From the NCBI GenBank assembly GCA_902779675.1, contig CACZCK010000005.1, forward strand, positions 1-64,000: a DNA stretch of 64,000 nt. Direction: 5' to 3'. The DNA comes from an uncultured Coriobacteriaceae bacterium. GTDB taxonomy: Bacteria; Actinomycetota; Coriobacteriia; Coriobacteriales; Atopobiaceae. The notes under the pieces are model-generated. The model was not told the DNA's origin. It did no database searches and saw only the letters and a list, made by a program, of their open reading frames with translations. The translations under genes were made by a program, and so were the position numbers. Shown in pieces: positions 16,530 through 25,014 of the stretch (position 1 is its first letter; each line of letters opens with the position of its first letter).

Positions 16530-17132
16530 CTAGCGGTCACGCCTCCAGAGCAGAACGACCTTTGTCGCAAGCAGCGCGAAGCAGGTGATACCCGCGTAGG
16601 GCTGTCTCGCCAGGATGAAGGCGGCCACGCAGGCGACGGAGAGCGCGACCCCCGTCGCCAGGACCAGCTTCCCCCAATCCCCATCAGAGCGGGAGGCGAA
16701 GAGCTCGCAGAACCCGCAGAGCACGGTCGCCCCGACGCACGCGGAGAAGACCGCCCTTACCCACGGGCTTACGCCGGTGAGCGCGAGCAGGCTTTCTGTT
16801 GTCGGGCCCTCGGTCCCATTGCCGAACACCGGCACGACCAGGAGCAGCGCCGGCAGGACGTCCAGCAGGCCGCACACCAGCGACGCGTACCCGTGCGCGA
16901 AGGACCTCCTCTCGGCCTGCGCGGCCGACACGACCTCGTCCGGGCTTATGAGCTCGTCTATCGTCACCGAGAAGAACCGCGACACCTCCCTCAGCGAGTC
17001 GATGCTCGGGTAGCCCCTGCCGGACTCCCACTTTGACACGGCCGTCCTCGAGACGTAGAGCGCCTCTGCCAGCTGCTCCTGCGTGAGCGAGCGCGCCTTC
17101 CTCAGCTCCTGCAGCTTCTCGCCGAACTCCAT
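16530..17132 (-). CDS. XRE-type HTH regulator with membrane segments
   Basis: A 200-residue protein. Residues 1-65 are a Cro/CI-type HTH (LTQEQLAEALYVSRTAVSKW). The remainder holds about four hydrophobic segments (CGLLDVLPALLLVVPVF, WVRAVFSACVGATVLCGF and two near the C-terminus), so it is probably membrane-tethered. The ATG at 17132 is 6 bases after GGAGG; a GGAGG-adjacent ATG at 17138 has no spacing. The gene starts 2 bases after the TGA of the PAP2 gene, indicating translational coupling. Its signal and target are unknown. Confidence 0.8.
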   Translation of the reverse strand: MEFGEKLQELRKARSLTQEQLAEALYVSRTAVSKWESGRGYPSIDSLREVSRFFSVTIDELISPDEVVSAAQAERRSFAHGYASLVCGLLDVLPALLLVVPVFGNGTEGPTTESLLALTGVSPWVRAVFSACVGATVLCGFCELFASRSDGDWGKLVLATGVALSVACVAAFILARQPYAGITCFALLATKVVLLWRRDR

Positions 17133-17134
17133 GG

Positions 17135-17821
17135 TCATCCCTCCGATCGCATGGCAGAAAGCCTCGCGTCGACCCGCGCGACGGCGTACCGGTACATCGC
17201 GAACAGGCCTACCGCCAGCAGGACCGACCCGACGATGTCGGTGGCCCAGTGCACGCCGGAGACCAGCCTGCCGACGACCACGAGGGCAGAGAACGCGGCC
17301 ACGAAGGCGACGACGGCAACCTTTGCCAGGCCGTCCTTCATCCTCCGCGCGGCCTGATAGGCCAACGTCGGCATGACGCCCAGGACCAGCAGCGTCGTCG
17401 AGGACGGGTAGGACGCCTCCATGACGCCGTCGATGGGGATCGGCCGGTAGTTTATCGGGAACGCCTCGAAGACTAGGTAGGCGGCTGCGATCAAAACGTA
17501 GTGGACGCCGAGGAGCAGCAGGTCGGGGTCGACCGCAAGGAGGCTCCTGCGCCCGACGAGCTGCGTGGCGCCCATGGCCCCAAAGCCAAGGCAGACGGCT
17601 ACCGGCACGAGGCCGAGCCAGTCGGTAATCGCGTAGAGGACCATGTGCACGCCCGTCAGGCTGTGGAACCATACGTTGAATGCTGCGAGTCCGACGCACG
17701 TGCCGTTCTGCCCGACCGGCCGCACGTCCACGAGCTGCACCAGCGCCGTCCAGAGCGCGAAAGAGGCGAGCAGCGCCGCCCCCGTTACGAGGTCCCTTCT
17801 TGGTTTTGTCGTCTCTTTCAC
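17135..17821 (-). CDS. PAP2 family membrane phosphatase
   Basis: A 228-residue integral membrane protein with about six hydrophobic segments. PAP2 motifs two and three are clear: YPSSTT (near residue 138) and GRLVSGVHWATDIVGS (near 183). The first motif is weak (NYRPIPIDG), lacking the usual leading lysine in the expected place. Family members dephosphorylate lipid phosphates such as undecaprenyl pyrophosphate or phosphatidic acid. It is coupled to the downstream HTH membrane protein. Confidence 0.8.
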   Translation of the reverse strand: MKETTKPRRDLVTGAALLASFALWTALVQLVDVRPVGQNGTCVGLAAFNVWFHSLTGVHMVLYAITDWLGLVPVAVCLGFGAMGATQLVGRRSLLAVDPDLLLLGVHYVLIAAAYLVFEAFPINYRPIPIDGVMEASYPSSTTLLVLGVMPTLAYQAARRMKDGLAKVAVVAFVAAFSALVVVGRLVSGVHWATDIVGSVLLAVGLFAMYRYAVARVDARLSAMRSEG

Positions 17822-17950
17822 TTGGGTTCTCCTCTCCGCCGGCTATCCCATGGCAAGCCGAAGGTACCCGCCATGGCGCCGCCGGGAAAGGGCCGTGCCG
17901 TCACGTCGGCGACACGGCCCGTGTCATCGCTCTCTAGCTGGGGTTTTGCG

Positions 17951-18667
17951 CTACCTGCGCCTGAGCCTCACGGCGATGGTGTTGAGGTAGGTAAGGGCTC
18001 CGGCCTCGACGGCGGCACGGTCTCCCGCGGCGTACTCGTTGTCGCACTCGAGCCAGTCGGCCCACGCCTCGCGCGTGCAGGCCATCTCGCGCATGTCGAG
18101 GACCTCGGCGCCCCCGGTCTGCTCGATGTTGGCGCGCCACCAGCTGATGTCGTGCATGTAGTCGAGCTGCTCGGGCGTCCAGGACGCGAGCAGGCACGCG
18201 GGCAGGTCATCGTGGCAGTCGCGCACCATGCCGGGTATGGCAAAGAGCAGCTCGCCGCCGCACCTGACGAGCGGCAGCAGGTGCTCGCCAAGGTAGCGGG
18301 GGTCGCGGCCGAAGTAGTTGTACGAGTCGACGCTCACCACCGCGTCGAAGAACTCATGTGCGAAGGGAAGCGCGGTCGCGTCAGCCTTGAGCGGTACGAC
18401 CTGGCGGTTCGACAGGCCGCACGTCTCGAAGAAGCGCATGTTGTCGGAGGGGTCGCTCCAGAGGTCGGCGGCATAGACGACATACCCGCACTCGCGCGCC
18501 ATGAGGGCGCTCGTGAGCCCGGCGCCGCTGCCGAGGTCGAGCACGACGGAGCCTGAGGGGATGTCGCCGCACGTGAGCAGCTCCTCGCAGAGCTTGAGCG
18601 GGTTGGGTCCCATGCTGCGCTCGCGCATGATAGATGAAGAGAAGGAGTTGGCCTTCGGGAAGTTCAT
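17951..18667 (-). CDS. class I SAM-dependent methyltransferase
   Basis: A 238-residue methyltransferase. Motif I is VLDLGSGAGLTSALMA (near residue 40), motif II is VVYAADLWSDP, and DAVVSVDSYNYFG fits motif IV. The substrate is unknown. The C-terminal part contains a Trp-rich segment (WWRANIEQ, WADWLECDNEY) seen in small-molecule methyltransferases of gut bacteria. It stands alone, 130 bp from the PAP2 gene and 327 bp from GrpB. Confidence 0.85.
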   Translation of the reverse strand: MNFPKANSFSSSIMRERSMGPNPLKLCEELLTCGDIPSGSVVLDLGSGAGLTSALMARECGYVVYAADLWSDPSDNMRFFETCGLSNRQVVPLKADATALPFAHEFFDAVVSVDSYNYFGRDPRYLGEHLLPLVRCGGELLFAIPGMVRDCHDDLPACLLASWTPEQLDYMHDISWWRANIEQTGGAEVLDMREMACTREAWADWLECDNEYAAGDRAAVEAGALTYLNTIAVRLRRR

Positions 18668-18994
18668 GGTATTGCCCTGTTCTGTGAGAATCCGTTATCT
18701 GTGAAGGGATTCGGAACGCATCAAACCACGGGCACCGTTCGCGCCCTTCTCAAAGCGTTAGGTTTTAGCGTTCCCTACAGAACAATGACCAAAAAGACAT
18801 CCCCTTGGATGGCCGTCCGCGCGGAGCCCCATGCCCCGCATGCTTACTGCAACATTACCACGTTCATGTCTCTATGTGCAGTCTTGAACTGTGTGCGTTT
18901 CCGCTGCATAAGGCACCGATCGCGTTCCGCAAGGGCTGGTGCCTATGGGAGCCGACACATGGCTTTCTGAGCCTCTGCAAACGAGCATCGTCCC
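18668..18994. other. 327-bp intergenic region, nothing recognised
   Basis: Between the methyltransferase start and the GrpB stop. No open frame with a ribosome site, stable hairpin or repeat was found. Confidence 0.4.
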
Positions 18995-19561
18995 TCAGTA
19001 CCTTCCCGCGTACTCCTGACGGGCTCGCACAGTCACCGCCTTGATAAATTCGCTCTTCGCCTCGGTATACGCGTCCCTGTCGTGCTCGAACTCTCTCCAA
19101 AGGCGCAGCTTCAAGGCCTCGTACTCCCTTGCAACCTGGGGATAGGCGTTGAGATAGTCGCGGAAGTACAGCTCGTCGTTGTCCCCAGCGAGCCTCAGGT
19201 GGACGTGGTAGACCTTCTCGGCGAAGCCGTCCTTCGTGTAGCCGAGGTTGAGCGAGACCCGTTTCCCCTCGTCGGACATCACGGTAAAACCGGAACGCCC
19301 GAGCGTCTCTGCCGCCCTATCCAGGTCCGGCTGGCCAGGCAGTTCAACCATGACGTCAACGATGTCCTTGGCCCAGATGCCGTCCACGGCGGTGCTGCCT
19401 ATGTGGCTGATCCTCCCGACCGCACAGCCAGACAACAGCTCGGCCAGGCGGCCTTCGATCTCCTCGTACTGCCCGAGCCATTTATCGTCGTGCTCCACGA
19501 GGAATATGGGAAAGAGCTCCCACAGCTCTTCCAGCGTCATGTCCGACAGTTCTTTTCCCAC
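18995..19561 (-). CDS. GrpB family nucleotidyltransferase-like protein
   Basis: A 188-residue GrpB/UPF0157 protein. The central HIGSTAVDGIWAKDIVDVMVE is the family signature, and YHVHL fits the conserved C-terminal part. The fold belongs to the nucleotidyltransferase superfamily; the substrate is not known. The GTG start has GAGGAG at 6 bases. The 20-residue N-terminal extension (MTLEELWELFPI) is slightly longer than usual. Confidence 0.85.
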   Translation of the reverse strand: MGKELSDMTLEELWELFPIFLVEHDDKWLGQYEEIEGRLAELLSGCAVGRISHIGSTAVDGIWAKDIVDVMVELPGQPDLDRAAETLGRSGFTVMSDEGKRVSLNLGYTKDGFAEKVYHVHLRLAGDNDELYFRDYLNAYPQVAREYEALKLRLWREFEHDRDAYTEAKSEFIKAVTVRARQEYAGRY

Positions 19562-19656
19562 GTCTTCTCCTCGGAGTAGCTCTCAGCCTCAAGCCCCACA
19601 TTCTAAGGCACGGGACATCGTGTGACGTGAGCGAATGCCTCACCAAACCTCATCGG

Positions 19657-20163
19657 CTAATCCCCAACCGCCGCGCCGAAGGAGCCCGTCCTGATCAAAT
19701 GCCCCTCCTGGACCGCGGCGAACGTGGCCACCACGCACGCGATGATGGCAGGTGAGACAACGCCCAAGAGAGGGATGGCAAGGGGAACGAGGAACGTCGC
19801 GAACCCTGCGACCTTGTTTGCGAGGGTGTGGGGCATGACAAGGCACCTCTCCACCACGAGGCCACTTGCCACGTTCACCACCTTCACGAGGGCTATCGCG
19901 GCGACCCACGCCCACAGCCATATGGGCACGTCTATGACGGGAAGCAGCTTCTCCAGACAGACGATGACCAGAACGAGGTCGGCGATGCTGTCGAGCCTAG
20001 CCCCAAGCTCGCTTGCTGAGTTGGTTTTCCTCGCCACATACCCGTCAAGCATATCCGTTAGCCCAGCGAGAGCGTAGGCCAAGAAGAACGCCGGCGAGAA
20101 GGCGTCCGTTATCAGCAGCGCGACGCAAAGCACGATCCTGCATATCGTGAGCGAGTTCGCCAA
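19657..20163 (-). CDS. CDP-alcohol phosphatidyltransferase family protein
   Basis: A 168-residue membrane enzyme. The catalytic signature is intact: DMLDGYVARKTNS then ELGARLDSIAD (residues about 37-62), matching D-x2-DG-x2-AR-x8-G-x3-D-x3-D. It has about five hydrophobic segments. The family makes phospholipids from CDP-diacylglycerol and an alcohol, but the alcohol here is unknown. TTG start, 4 bases after AGGAGGGG. Slightly shorter than PgsA (about 180). Confidence 0.82.
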   Translation of the reverse strand: MANSLTICRIVLCVALLITDAFSPAFFLAYALAGLTDMLDGYVARKTNSASELGARLDSIADLVLVIVCLEKLLPVIDVPIWLWAWVAAIALVKVVNVASGLVVERCLVMPHTLANKVAGFATFLVPLAIPLLGVVSPAIIACVVATFAAVQEGHLIRTGSFGAAVGD

Positions 20164-20190
20164 GGCCCCTCCTCATGCTCTGCATGGACG

Positions 20191-20253
20191 GTGAACAGGG
20201 GAAGGAAGTGAACAGGTACACGTCCCCTGTTCACACTTATGTCCCCTGTTCAC
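20191..20253. repeat. clustered direct and inverted 11-bp repeats
   Basis: GTGAACAGGGG at 20191-20201, GTGAACAGG at 20209-20217, and two copies of CCCCTGTTCAC at 20224-20234 and 20243-20253. They lie between the CDP-alcohol transferase and GNAT genes and can form alternative hairpins. Function unknown. Confidence 0.5.
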
Positions 20254-20261
20254 ACACGCAC

Positions 20262-20813
20262 TTACTCGTCGAGCTCGAGCCGCATGAGCACCAGCTCCTG
20301 CCAGCCGCCCTGGCGCGAGCGGAAGCCCCGGGGGTTCCTCCCGTACTCGACGAAGCCTACGCTCTGGTAGAGCGCATGGGCGCGCTCGTTGTCCGCCACA
20401 ACCTCAAGCTCGAGCTGGGCGTACCCCGCAGCCCGCGCGCATTCGATGCACGCCTCGATCAGGGCCCTTCCGATGCCGAGCCCCCAGTACGCCCGCTCGA
20501 TACCTATGCCAAACTCGGCCCGGTGCCTCAGCTTCTCCTTCGAGCCAACGCAGCCGACTCCCGCCGAACCCACGATGGAGCCGTCGACCTCGGCAAGGAT
20601 CTCCACCTCGTTGTCACTGTCCGCCCTCCCCTGCAGATACTCCACCTCGCCCTCCAGGGTGATCCCGCCCTCGTCGGGATAGGTGAGCAGGTAGTCCGTC
20701 TCTGCATGTGTCAGGCTGAAGCTGTCCAGAGCTGCCCGCGCATCCTCTGCCGTCCCGTTGCGCAGGACGCACTGCCGGCTGTCGCGTAGCGTTATCGTCT
20801 TCCGGTATTTCAT
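20262..20813 (-). CDS. GNAT family N-acetyltransferase
   Basis: A 183-residue acetyltransferase. The acetyl-CoA loop region reads GIERAYWGLGIGRALIEACI (near residue 103) and is followed by LELEVVADNERAHALYQSVGF, the usual C-terminal GNAT pattern. RimI/RimJ-like, substrate unknown. The ATG follows GAGGG. It is divergent from the TetR gene. Confidence 0.85.
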   Translation of the reverse strand: MKYRKTITLRDSRQCVLRNGTAEDARAALDSFSLTHAETDYLLTYPDEGGITLEGEVEYLQGRADSDNEVEILAEVDGSIVGSAGVGCVGSKEKLRHRAEFGIGIERAYWGLGIGRALIEACIECARAAGYAQLELEVVADNERAHALYQSVGFVEYGRNPRGFRSRQGGWQELVLMRLELDE

Positions 20814-20876
20814 GGCCAGCCCTCACATCCCTACCAAGCAATCCGTTCCCAGACCAAACCATCCTTGCCGAACAAT

Positions 20877-20911
20877 TTGCGTAACACTCGTTACGCAACA
20901 TATGTTATCAT
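20877..20911 (+). promoter_or_regulatory. candidate TetR promoter with embedded operator
   Basis: GCGTAAC and GTTACGC form perfect arms around ACTC (20879-20896). A -35-like TTGCGT (20877-20882) and -10-like TATGTT (20901-20906) bracket the palindrome, so a bound repressor would block the promoter. The downstream TetR is the likely ligand. Confidence 0.45.
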
Positions 20912-20942
20912 ACTCGGCGAGCAAAGTGAAAGGATGGAGATC

Positions 20943-21584
20943 ATGCCTCCCAGTGTCAAGTTCACCAAGCAAGAGATCATCGACGCGGCCCTGCGCGTGA
21001 CGCGCGCAGGCGGCATCGGGTCCCTCACGGCGCGCTCCCTCGCCACGGAGCTTGGCGCCTCGACGCGGCCGATGTTCACGTACTTCGACTCGATGGATGC
21101 GCTTAAGCACGAGGTCCATGAGGCTGCCAAGGACCTCTACCGTGCCTACGTGAAGCGCGGCCTCGCCGAGCCCATCCCCTTTCTGGGCGTCGGCCAGAGC
21201 TACATACGCTTTGCCAAGGAAGAGCCGGAGCTCTACAAGCTGCTCTTCCTCGAGAGGCCAAGCAACGCGGGCGGTGGCGCCATGGAAGCGCTCGCGCTCT
21301 CGCAGGACCTCGTGCGCGCGTCGCTCATGCGCATCTACCGGATGGACGCGGAGCAGGCCGACTGCTACTTCCGCGACCTGTGGCTGGTGGCGTTCAGCTT
21401 CGCCACGCTCATCGTGACCGACGACAGCCCCTACACCGACGAGCAGATGAGTGCCATCTTCACCGAGTTCAGCCTCGCCATCTGCAAGGCCTACAAGGAG
21501 ATCCCGGGCCTGCACCGGGGCGACTTCGACCGCGACACAATCTTCAGGCAGCTCACGAGTGGCGGAGGGGCGGATGGCAGCTGA
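20943..21584 (+). CDS. TetR/AcrR family regulator
   Basis: A 213-residue TetR protein. The HTH region is KFTKQEIIDAALRV with the recognition part SLATELGASTRPMFTYF. A TetR_C-type domain follows with FAKEEPELYKLLF. I chose the ATG at 20943 because it gives the normal N-terminus; 20934 is an alternative. Its last 11 bases overlap the start of the next gene, so the pair is translationally coupled. Confidence 0.85.
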   Translation: MPPSVKFTKQEIIDAALRVTRAGGIGSLTARSLATELGASTRPMFTYFDSMDALKHEVHEAAKDLYRAYVKRGLAEPIPFLGVGQSYIRFAKEEPELYKLLFLERPSNAGGGAMEALALSQDLVRASLMRIYRMDAEQADCYFRDLWLVAFSFATLIVTDDSPYTDEQMSAIFTEFSLAICKAYKEIPGLHRGDFDRDTIFRQLTSGGGADGS

Positions 21585-21753
21585 CACGCAGAGCGAGTTC
21601 ATCAGGTGCCCCCGCTGCGGGCAGAAGACCAGGACCAAGGTGCTGCCTGGCACGGTCCTGATCGAGTTCCCGCTCTTCTGCCCCAAGTGCAAGCGCGAGC
21701 TTGTCGTCGACTTTAGGAGAGGAACGCTCACCAGCAGGGCAAACGTAACGTAG
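21574..21753 (+). CDS. small cysteine-rich KTR zinc-ribbon protein
   Basis: 59 residues with two CxxC pairs: CPRCGQKTRTKV (residues 12-23) and CPKCKRE (about 36-42). The CxxCgxKTR pattern is the signature of the Cys_rich_KTR family, small zinc-ribbon proteins of unknown function often found beside regulators. The ATG lies inside the end of the TetR gene in another frame. Confidence 0.75.
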   Translation: MAADTQSEFIRCPRCGQKTRTKVLPGTVLIEFPLFCPKCKRELVVDFRRGTLTSRANVT

Positions 21754-21800
21754 CTACTGACCACAGCAGCAATCGAATACCACCACCGTGCGAGACGCGT

Positions 21801-21836
21801 AGACGCAGTGCCGGCCCCATGGCTGGCGCTGCGTCT
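21801..21836 (+). terminator. intrinsic terminator after the TetR-KTR pair
   Basis: A 12-bp stem with one wobble pair (21801-21812 with 21825-21836) and a 12-base loop, followed by TTTGCG. It lies 48 bp after the KTR stop. Confidence 0.6.
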
Positions 21837-22021
21837 TTGCGTACTGAGGAGCAAGGCACATGGAATGGTCGAATCGAGAAAGCGAGACAGAAAGGCTCAG
21901 ATCAGAGATACTTCGCACCCCAAGCTGGGCACGGGCGGAGCAACTGGAAAGAATCATCCCGCAGAAAGACCTTTGGACGCCCGAAAACCTCGTGCGACCA
22001 GACGCAAAGGAGGCAGAAATC

Positions 22022-22225
22022 ATGAAGGAGAAGAACAACACCGTACGGAAGAACCAGATGGCGACCTTGGCGGCGCTACTGCTTTTTGTCGCAGCGACGT
22101 TCCAGATTGCTGACGACAAGACGCTCCTGGGGGTGGTCTTCTTCGCGGCCGCCTCGTGCCTTTCCTCTCTCGCCGGCATCTACCACGAGAGGGAGGCACG
22201 TACGGGCAGTGGCATCGGCCAGTAG
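22022..22225 (+). CDS. small two-segment membrane protein
   Basis: 67 residues with two hydrophobic segments (MATLAALLLFVAATFQIA and LLGVVFFAAASCLSSLAGIY) and charged ends. No family recognised. The ATG follows AAAGGAGG at 8 bases. The same frame is open back to an ATG at 21860, which also has AGGAG upstream, so a 121-residue form with a charged N-terminal extension is possible. It is followed at 37 bp by the flavoprotein gene. Confidence 0.5.
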   Translation: MKEKNNTVRKNQMATLAALLLFVAATFQIADDKTLLGVVFFAAASCLSSLAGIYHEREARTGSGIGQ

Positions 22226-22262
22226 ACAACAACCAATCAGCAAGCGAAAGGAGTAGGTTCTC

Positions 22263-22949
22263 ATGAGAATTCTCGTACTGAACGGCAGCCCCAAGCGGGA
22301 CGCAAGCGACACCATGCACATCACACGTGCCCTCATCGAGGGAATGCGCGACGCAGCAGAGCAGGACGTTCGCACGATCCACGTCATCGACCAGCACATC
22401 GAGTACTGCACAGGCTGCTTCTCCTGCATGCGCAACGGCGGCGACTGCGTCTACAACGACGACATGCGCGTCATCCTGAAGAGCATCCTGCAGAGCGACC
22501 TCTTGCTGCTCAGCTTCCCGCTGTACTGCTACGGCATGCCCGCGCCGCTCAAGGCGCTCATGGACCGAACCCTGCCGCTCTCCAGCATGGCGATGCAGCG
22601 TGTGGGAGACCGCTACGAGCACGTCGGCCAGGCGGACTTCTCGCACCTGCGCTACCTCATGGTCTGCGGCTGCGGCTTTCCCAACAGCACCCGTAACTTC
22701 GAGCCAGCGGTCGCGCAGTTCAAGCTGATGTTCCCGAGCGACCACACCATCGTCACCGTTCCTGAGTCGCCCATGTTCAACGCACCGGAGGCTGACGAGG
22801 TGACCGCTCCCAGGCTCGAGCTGGTCAGGCGGGCGGGGCGACAGTATGCCGAGACGGGCGCGATCGAGCCCGGGCTGCTTGCCGAGATCGGCTCCCCCAT
22901 GATCCCGGAAGACACATACGCCGCCATCGTGAACGGCACGATGGCGTAG
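22263..22949 (+). CDS. flavodoxin-fold NAD(P)H-dependent oxidoreductase
   Basis: A 228-residue protein. The N-terminus MRILVLNGSPKRDASDT is the FMN-binding loop of NADPH-dependent FMN reductases and iron-sulfur flavoproteins. CTGCFSCMRNGGDC (near residue 50) carries clustered cysteines that could hold a metal or FeS site. FPLYCYGMPAPLKALMDR is the typical following motif. The physiological substrate is unknown. It lies in a plus-strand series with small membrane proteins and the esterase-like gene. Confidence 0.82.
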   Translation: MRILVLNGSPKRDASDTMHITRALIEGMRDAAEQDVRTIHVIDQHIEYCTGCFSCMRNGGDCVYNDDMRVILKSILQSDLLLLSFPLYCYGMPAPLKALMDRTLPLSSMAMQRVGDRYEHVGQADFSHLRYLMVCGCGFPNSTRNFEPAVAQFKLMFPSDHTIVTVPESPMFNAPEADEVTAPRLELVRRAGRQYAETGAIEPGLLAEIGSPMIPEDTYAAIVNGTMA

Positions 22950-22959
22950 GGAGGCTGTC

Positions 22960-23121
22960 ATGGAGATACGAGAGCGGTGGGTCCTCACCACCTGCACGAC
23001 CGTCCTGATGAGCATCGCGTTCGGCATCTCGCTGCACAACATCGGGACAGGTATCTGCCTCGGCGTTTGCATGGGCGTGGCCTTTGGCCTGTTTGGCTCG
23101 GGAGATGAGGACGATGAGTAG
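22960..23121 (+). CDS. 53-residue membrane protein, coupled to the esterase-like gene
   Basis: A short frame starting MEIRERWVLTTCTT with a central hydrophobic stretch and a GICLGVCMGVAFGLF segment, ending in an acidic tail. The ATG is preceded by GGGAGG and begins 10 bp after the flavoprotein stop. Its TAG overlaps the start of the next gene by 8 bases. No family recognised; conserved spacing and coupling support it as real. Confidence 0.55.
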   Translation: MEIRERWVLTTCTTVLMSIAFGISLHNIGTGICLGVCMGVAFGLFGSGDEDDE

Positions 23122-24388
23122 AAGCGGAAAGAGACGAGGATGCCTTGTTGTCGCGCTGGGGCTCCTTGCGACATGCGTCATAGCCGGGGGCACTTGGTCG
23201 CGGTTCGGCGGCTTTGGCACGGGGCCGTCCGCGGATGCAGGCGAGTTCGCGCGGTACGCGGCGGAGGTCTCCGCTATTGAGATCCCCGCTGGAACGCGCG
23301 TCGTCGCGCTCGGCGAGGCGACCCACGGCAACAGGGAGTTCCAGGAGCTCAAGCTCGACGTGCTCAAGATGTTGGTGGAGCACCACGGGGTGCGCGCCTT
23401 CGCGCTGGAGGCCGACTCCGGAGGCTGCGAGCTGGTCAACCGCTACATCCACGGAGGCGAGGACACGCTCGAGGAGGCGGTTGCCGACCTCGACTACACC
23501 CTCTATCGCACCGATCAGATGGCGGAGCTCATCTCGTGGATGCGCGTATACAACGAGACCGCCGCGCCGGGAGAGGATCTGCGGTTTTACGGCTTCGATA
23601 TGCAGAACTACGAGCACAGCCACCAGCTTCTTCTTGAAGAGCTGCGCACTTGCGGGCTTGATACCGCAGGCCTCGAGAGCCTCGGGCAACTGCGCGACGA
23701 GCATCCCGACGGCCTCGACCGGGGCCTCGTGGTGGCAACGTACGAGGGCGTCCGCCAGAAGCTCGAGGCGCTACCCGATGACACAGACACGCGCCTCGCG
23801 CTCCACCTGGTCGATTGCCTCCTCCAGAACGATGAGCTGGGAAGGGCGGCCAACTCCCCCAAGAGCCACGGGCTGCGGGACCACTTCATGGCGCAGAACG
23901 TGCTGTGGATCCTCTCGCAGGAGGAGCAGCGCGGCAACCCGTGCATTCTCGTCTCCGCGCACAACGGCCACATCGAGCAGACCGGCACCTACGGGCCCGA
24001 TGCCAAGGTGATGGGCAATCTGCTCGCCGACGAGCTGGGTGAGGCGTACCACGCAATCGGCACCGACTTCTTTAGGGCCGAGGTCAACCTGCCCAAGGGG
24101 GACGGGCGCATGACCCACACGTTCTACTCGTACGACCCTTTGGCCCATGCGGCCGCCACCTGCGGATACGAGCGCTGCTGGCTCGACTTCGCGTGCGTGT
24201 CAGCTGATGCTCCCCTACGCACCTTCATCGACGGTCCCATCATGATGGGCAGCGTAGGCGAGGGATTCAGCCCGCTCATGTACGTGCTGCCGCAGGCGTA
24301 CCGGGTCAAGCGGGAGCCATCGAGCCCGTACGACAGCATGATCTTCGTACCCTACGCGCACCCGACGGAGATCTGGCCTCGGCCGTAG
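23114..24388 (+). CDS. erythromycin esterase-like protein
   Basis: A 424-residue member of the Ere family. An N-terminal hydrophobic segment (CLVVALGLLATCVIAGG) suggests export or membrane anchoring. The signature GEATHGNREF (near residue 72) includes the histidine used in catalysis, and SAHNGHIEQT carries the second histidine. Ere enzymes open macrolide lactones, but many chromosomal homologues have other or unknown substrates, so resistance is not claimed. Start overlaps the upstream small gene. Confidence 0.82.
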   Translation: MSRSGKRRGCLVVALGLLATCVIAGGTWSRFGGFGTGPSADAGEFARYAAEVSAIEIPAGTRVVALGEATHGNREFQELKLDVLKMLVEHHGVRAFALEADSGGCELVNRYIHGGEDTLEEAVADLDYTLYRTDQMAELISWMRVYNETAAPGEDLRFYGFDMQNYEHSHQLLLEELRTCGLDTAGLESLGQLRDEHPDGLDRGLVVATYEGVRQKLEALPDDTDTRLALHLVDCLLQNDELGRAANSPKSHGLRDHFMAQNVLWILSQEEQRGNPCILVSAHNGHIEQTGTYGPDAKVMGNLLADELGEAYHAIGTDFFRAEVNLPKGDGRMTHTFYSYDPLAHAAATCGYERCWLDFACVSADAPLRTFIDGPIMMGSVGEGFSPLMYVLPQAYRVKREPSSPYDSMIFVPYAHPTEIWPRP

Positions 24389-24485
24389 GCCCATACGACA
24401 CCCAGAACAGCGCAACAGGCCGTTGCGTGACACGCGGCAGCCAGCGCAGTACCTTCGAATCACAGACACAAGAAAGGAGCCAACC

Positions 24486-24953
24486 ATGGCAACCAAGGAC
24501 GCACTCGTACAGGCCCGCAAGGAAGCTGGGCTGACGCAGGAGGAGTTGGCACGGAAGGTCTACGTGACCCGCCAGGCCATCAGCCGCTGGGAAACGGGCG
24601 AGACGACGCCGAGCATCGACATGACCAAGCTCCTCGCCTCGGCGCTCGGCGTTCCCGTTACACAGCTCCTCGACCTGCCGGCAGAGCCCGCGTGCCAGTG
24701 CTGCGGGACGCCGTTCTCCGTGCCCAACATGGAACGCGGACACAACACAGACGGCTCCGAGAACCCCGCGTACTGCAAATGGTGCTACGACCAGGGCTCC
24801 TTTGCCTATGAGACCATGGACGACGTGATCGAGACCTCGGCCCCCTACCTCGTGGAGGCCACGGGCATGAGCCTGGACGAGGCGGTCTCGTTCATGGGGG
24901 CGCTCCTGCCCACCCTCGACCACTGGAAGTCGGGGGACGATGGCAGGGCATAA
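24486..24953 (+). CDS. XRE-type HTH protein with zinc ribbon
   Basis: 155 residues. Residues 1-60 form a Cro/CI HTH (LTQEELARKVYVTRQAISRW). Residues about 70-105 form a zinc ribbon (CQCCG ... CKWCYDQGSF) with the C-terminal helix MSLDEAVSFMGALLPTL typical of the Zn_ribbon_2 family. The ATG is 7 bases after AAAGGAG. This fusion is common in Firmicutes and Actinobacteria; targets are not known. Confidence 0.8.
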   Translation: MATKDALVQARKEAGLTQEELARKVYVTRQAISRWETGETTPSIDMTKLLASALGVPVTQLLDLPAEPACQCCGTPFSVPNMERGHNTDGSENPAYCKWCYDQGSFAYETMDDVIETSAPYLVEATGMSLDEAVSFMGALLPTLDHWKSGDDGRA

Positions 24954-25014
24954 GGCGATGTGCCATGTGGTGTGCCGGGGTGACGGGGGGCGTTGACACA
25001 CGGAGTCAAGCAAT

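Noticed and set aside
23114-24388. Macrolide-resistance gene
   Set aside because: The erythromycin-esterase family is broad; no mobile context and no evidence of macrolide activity.
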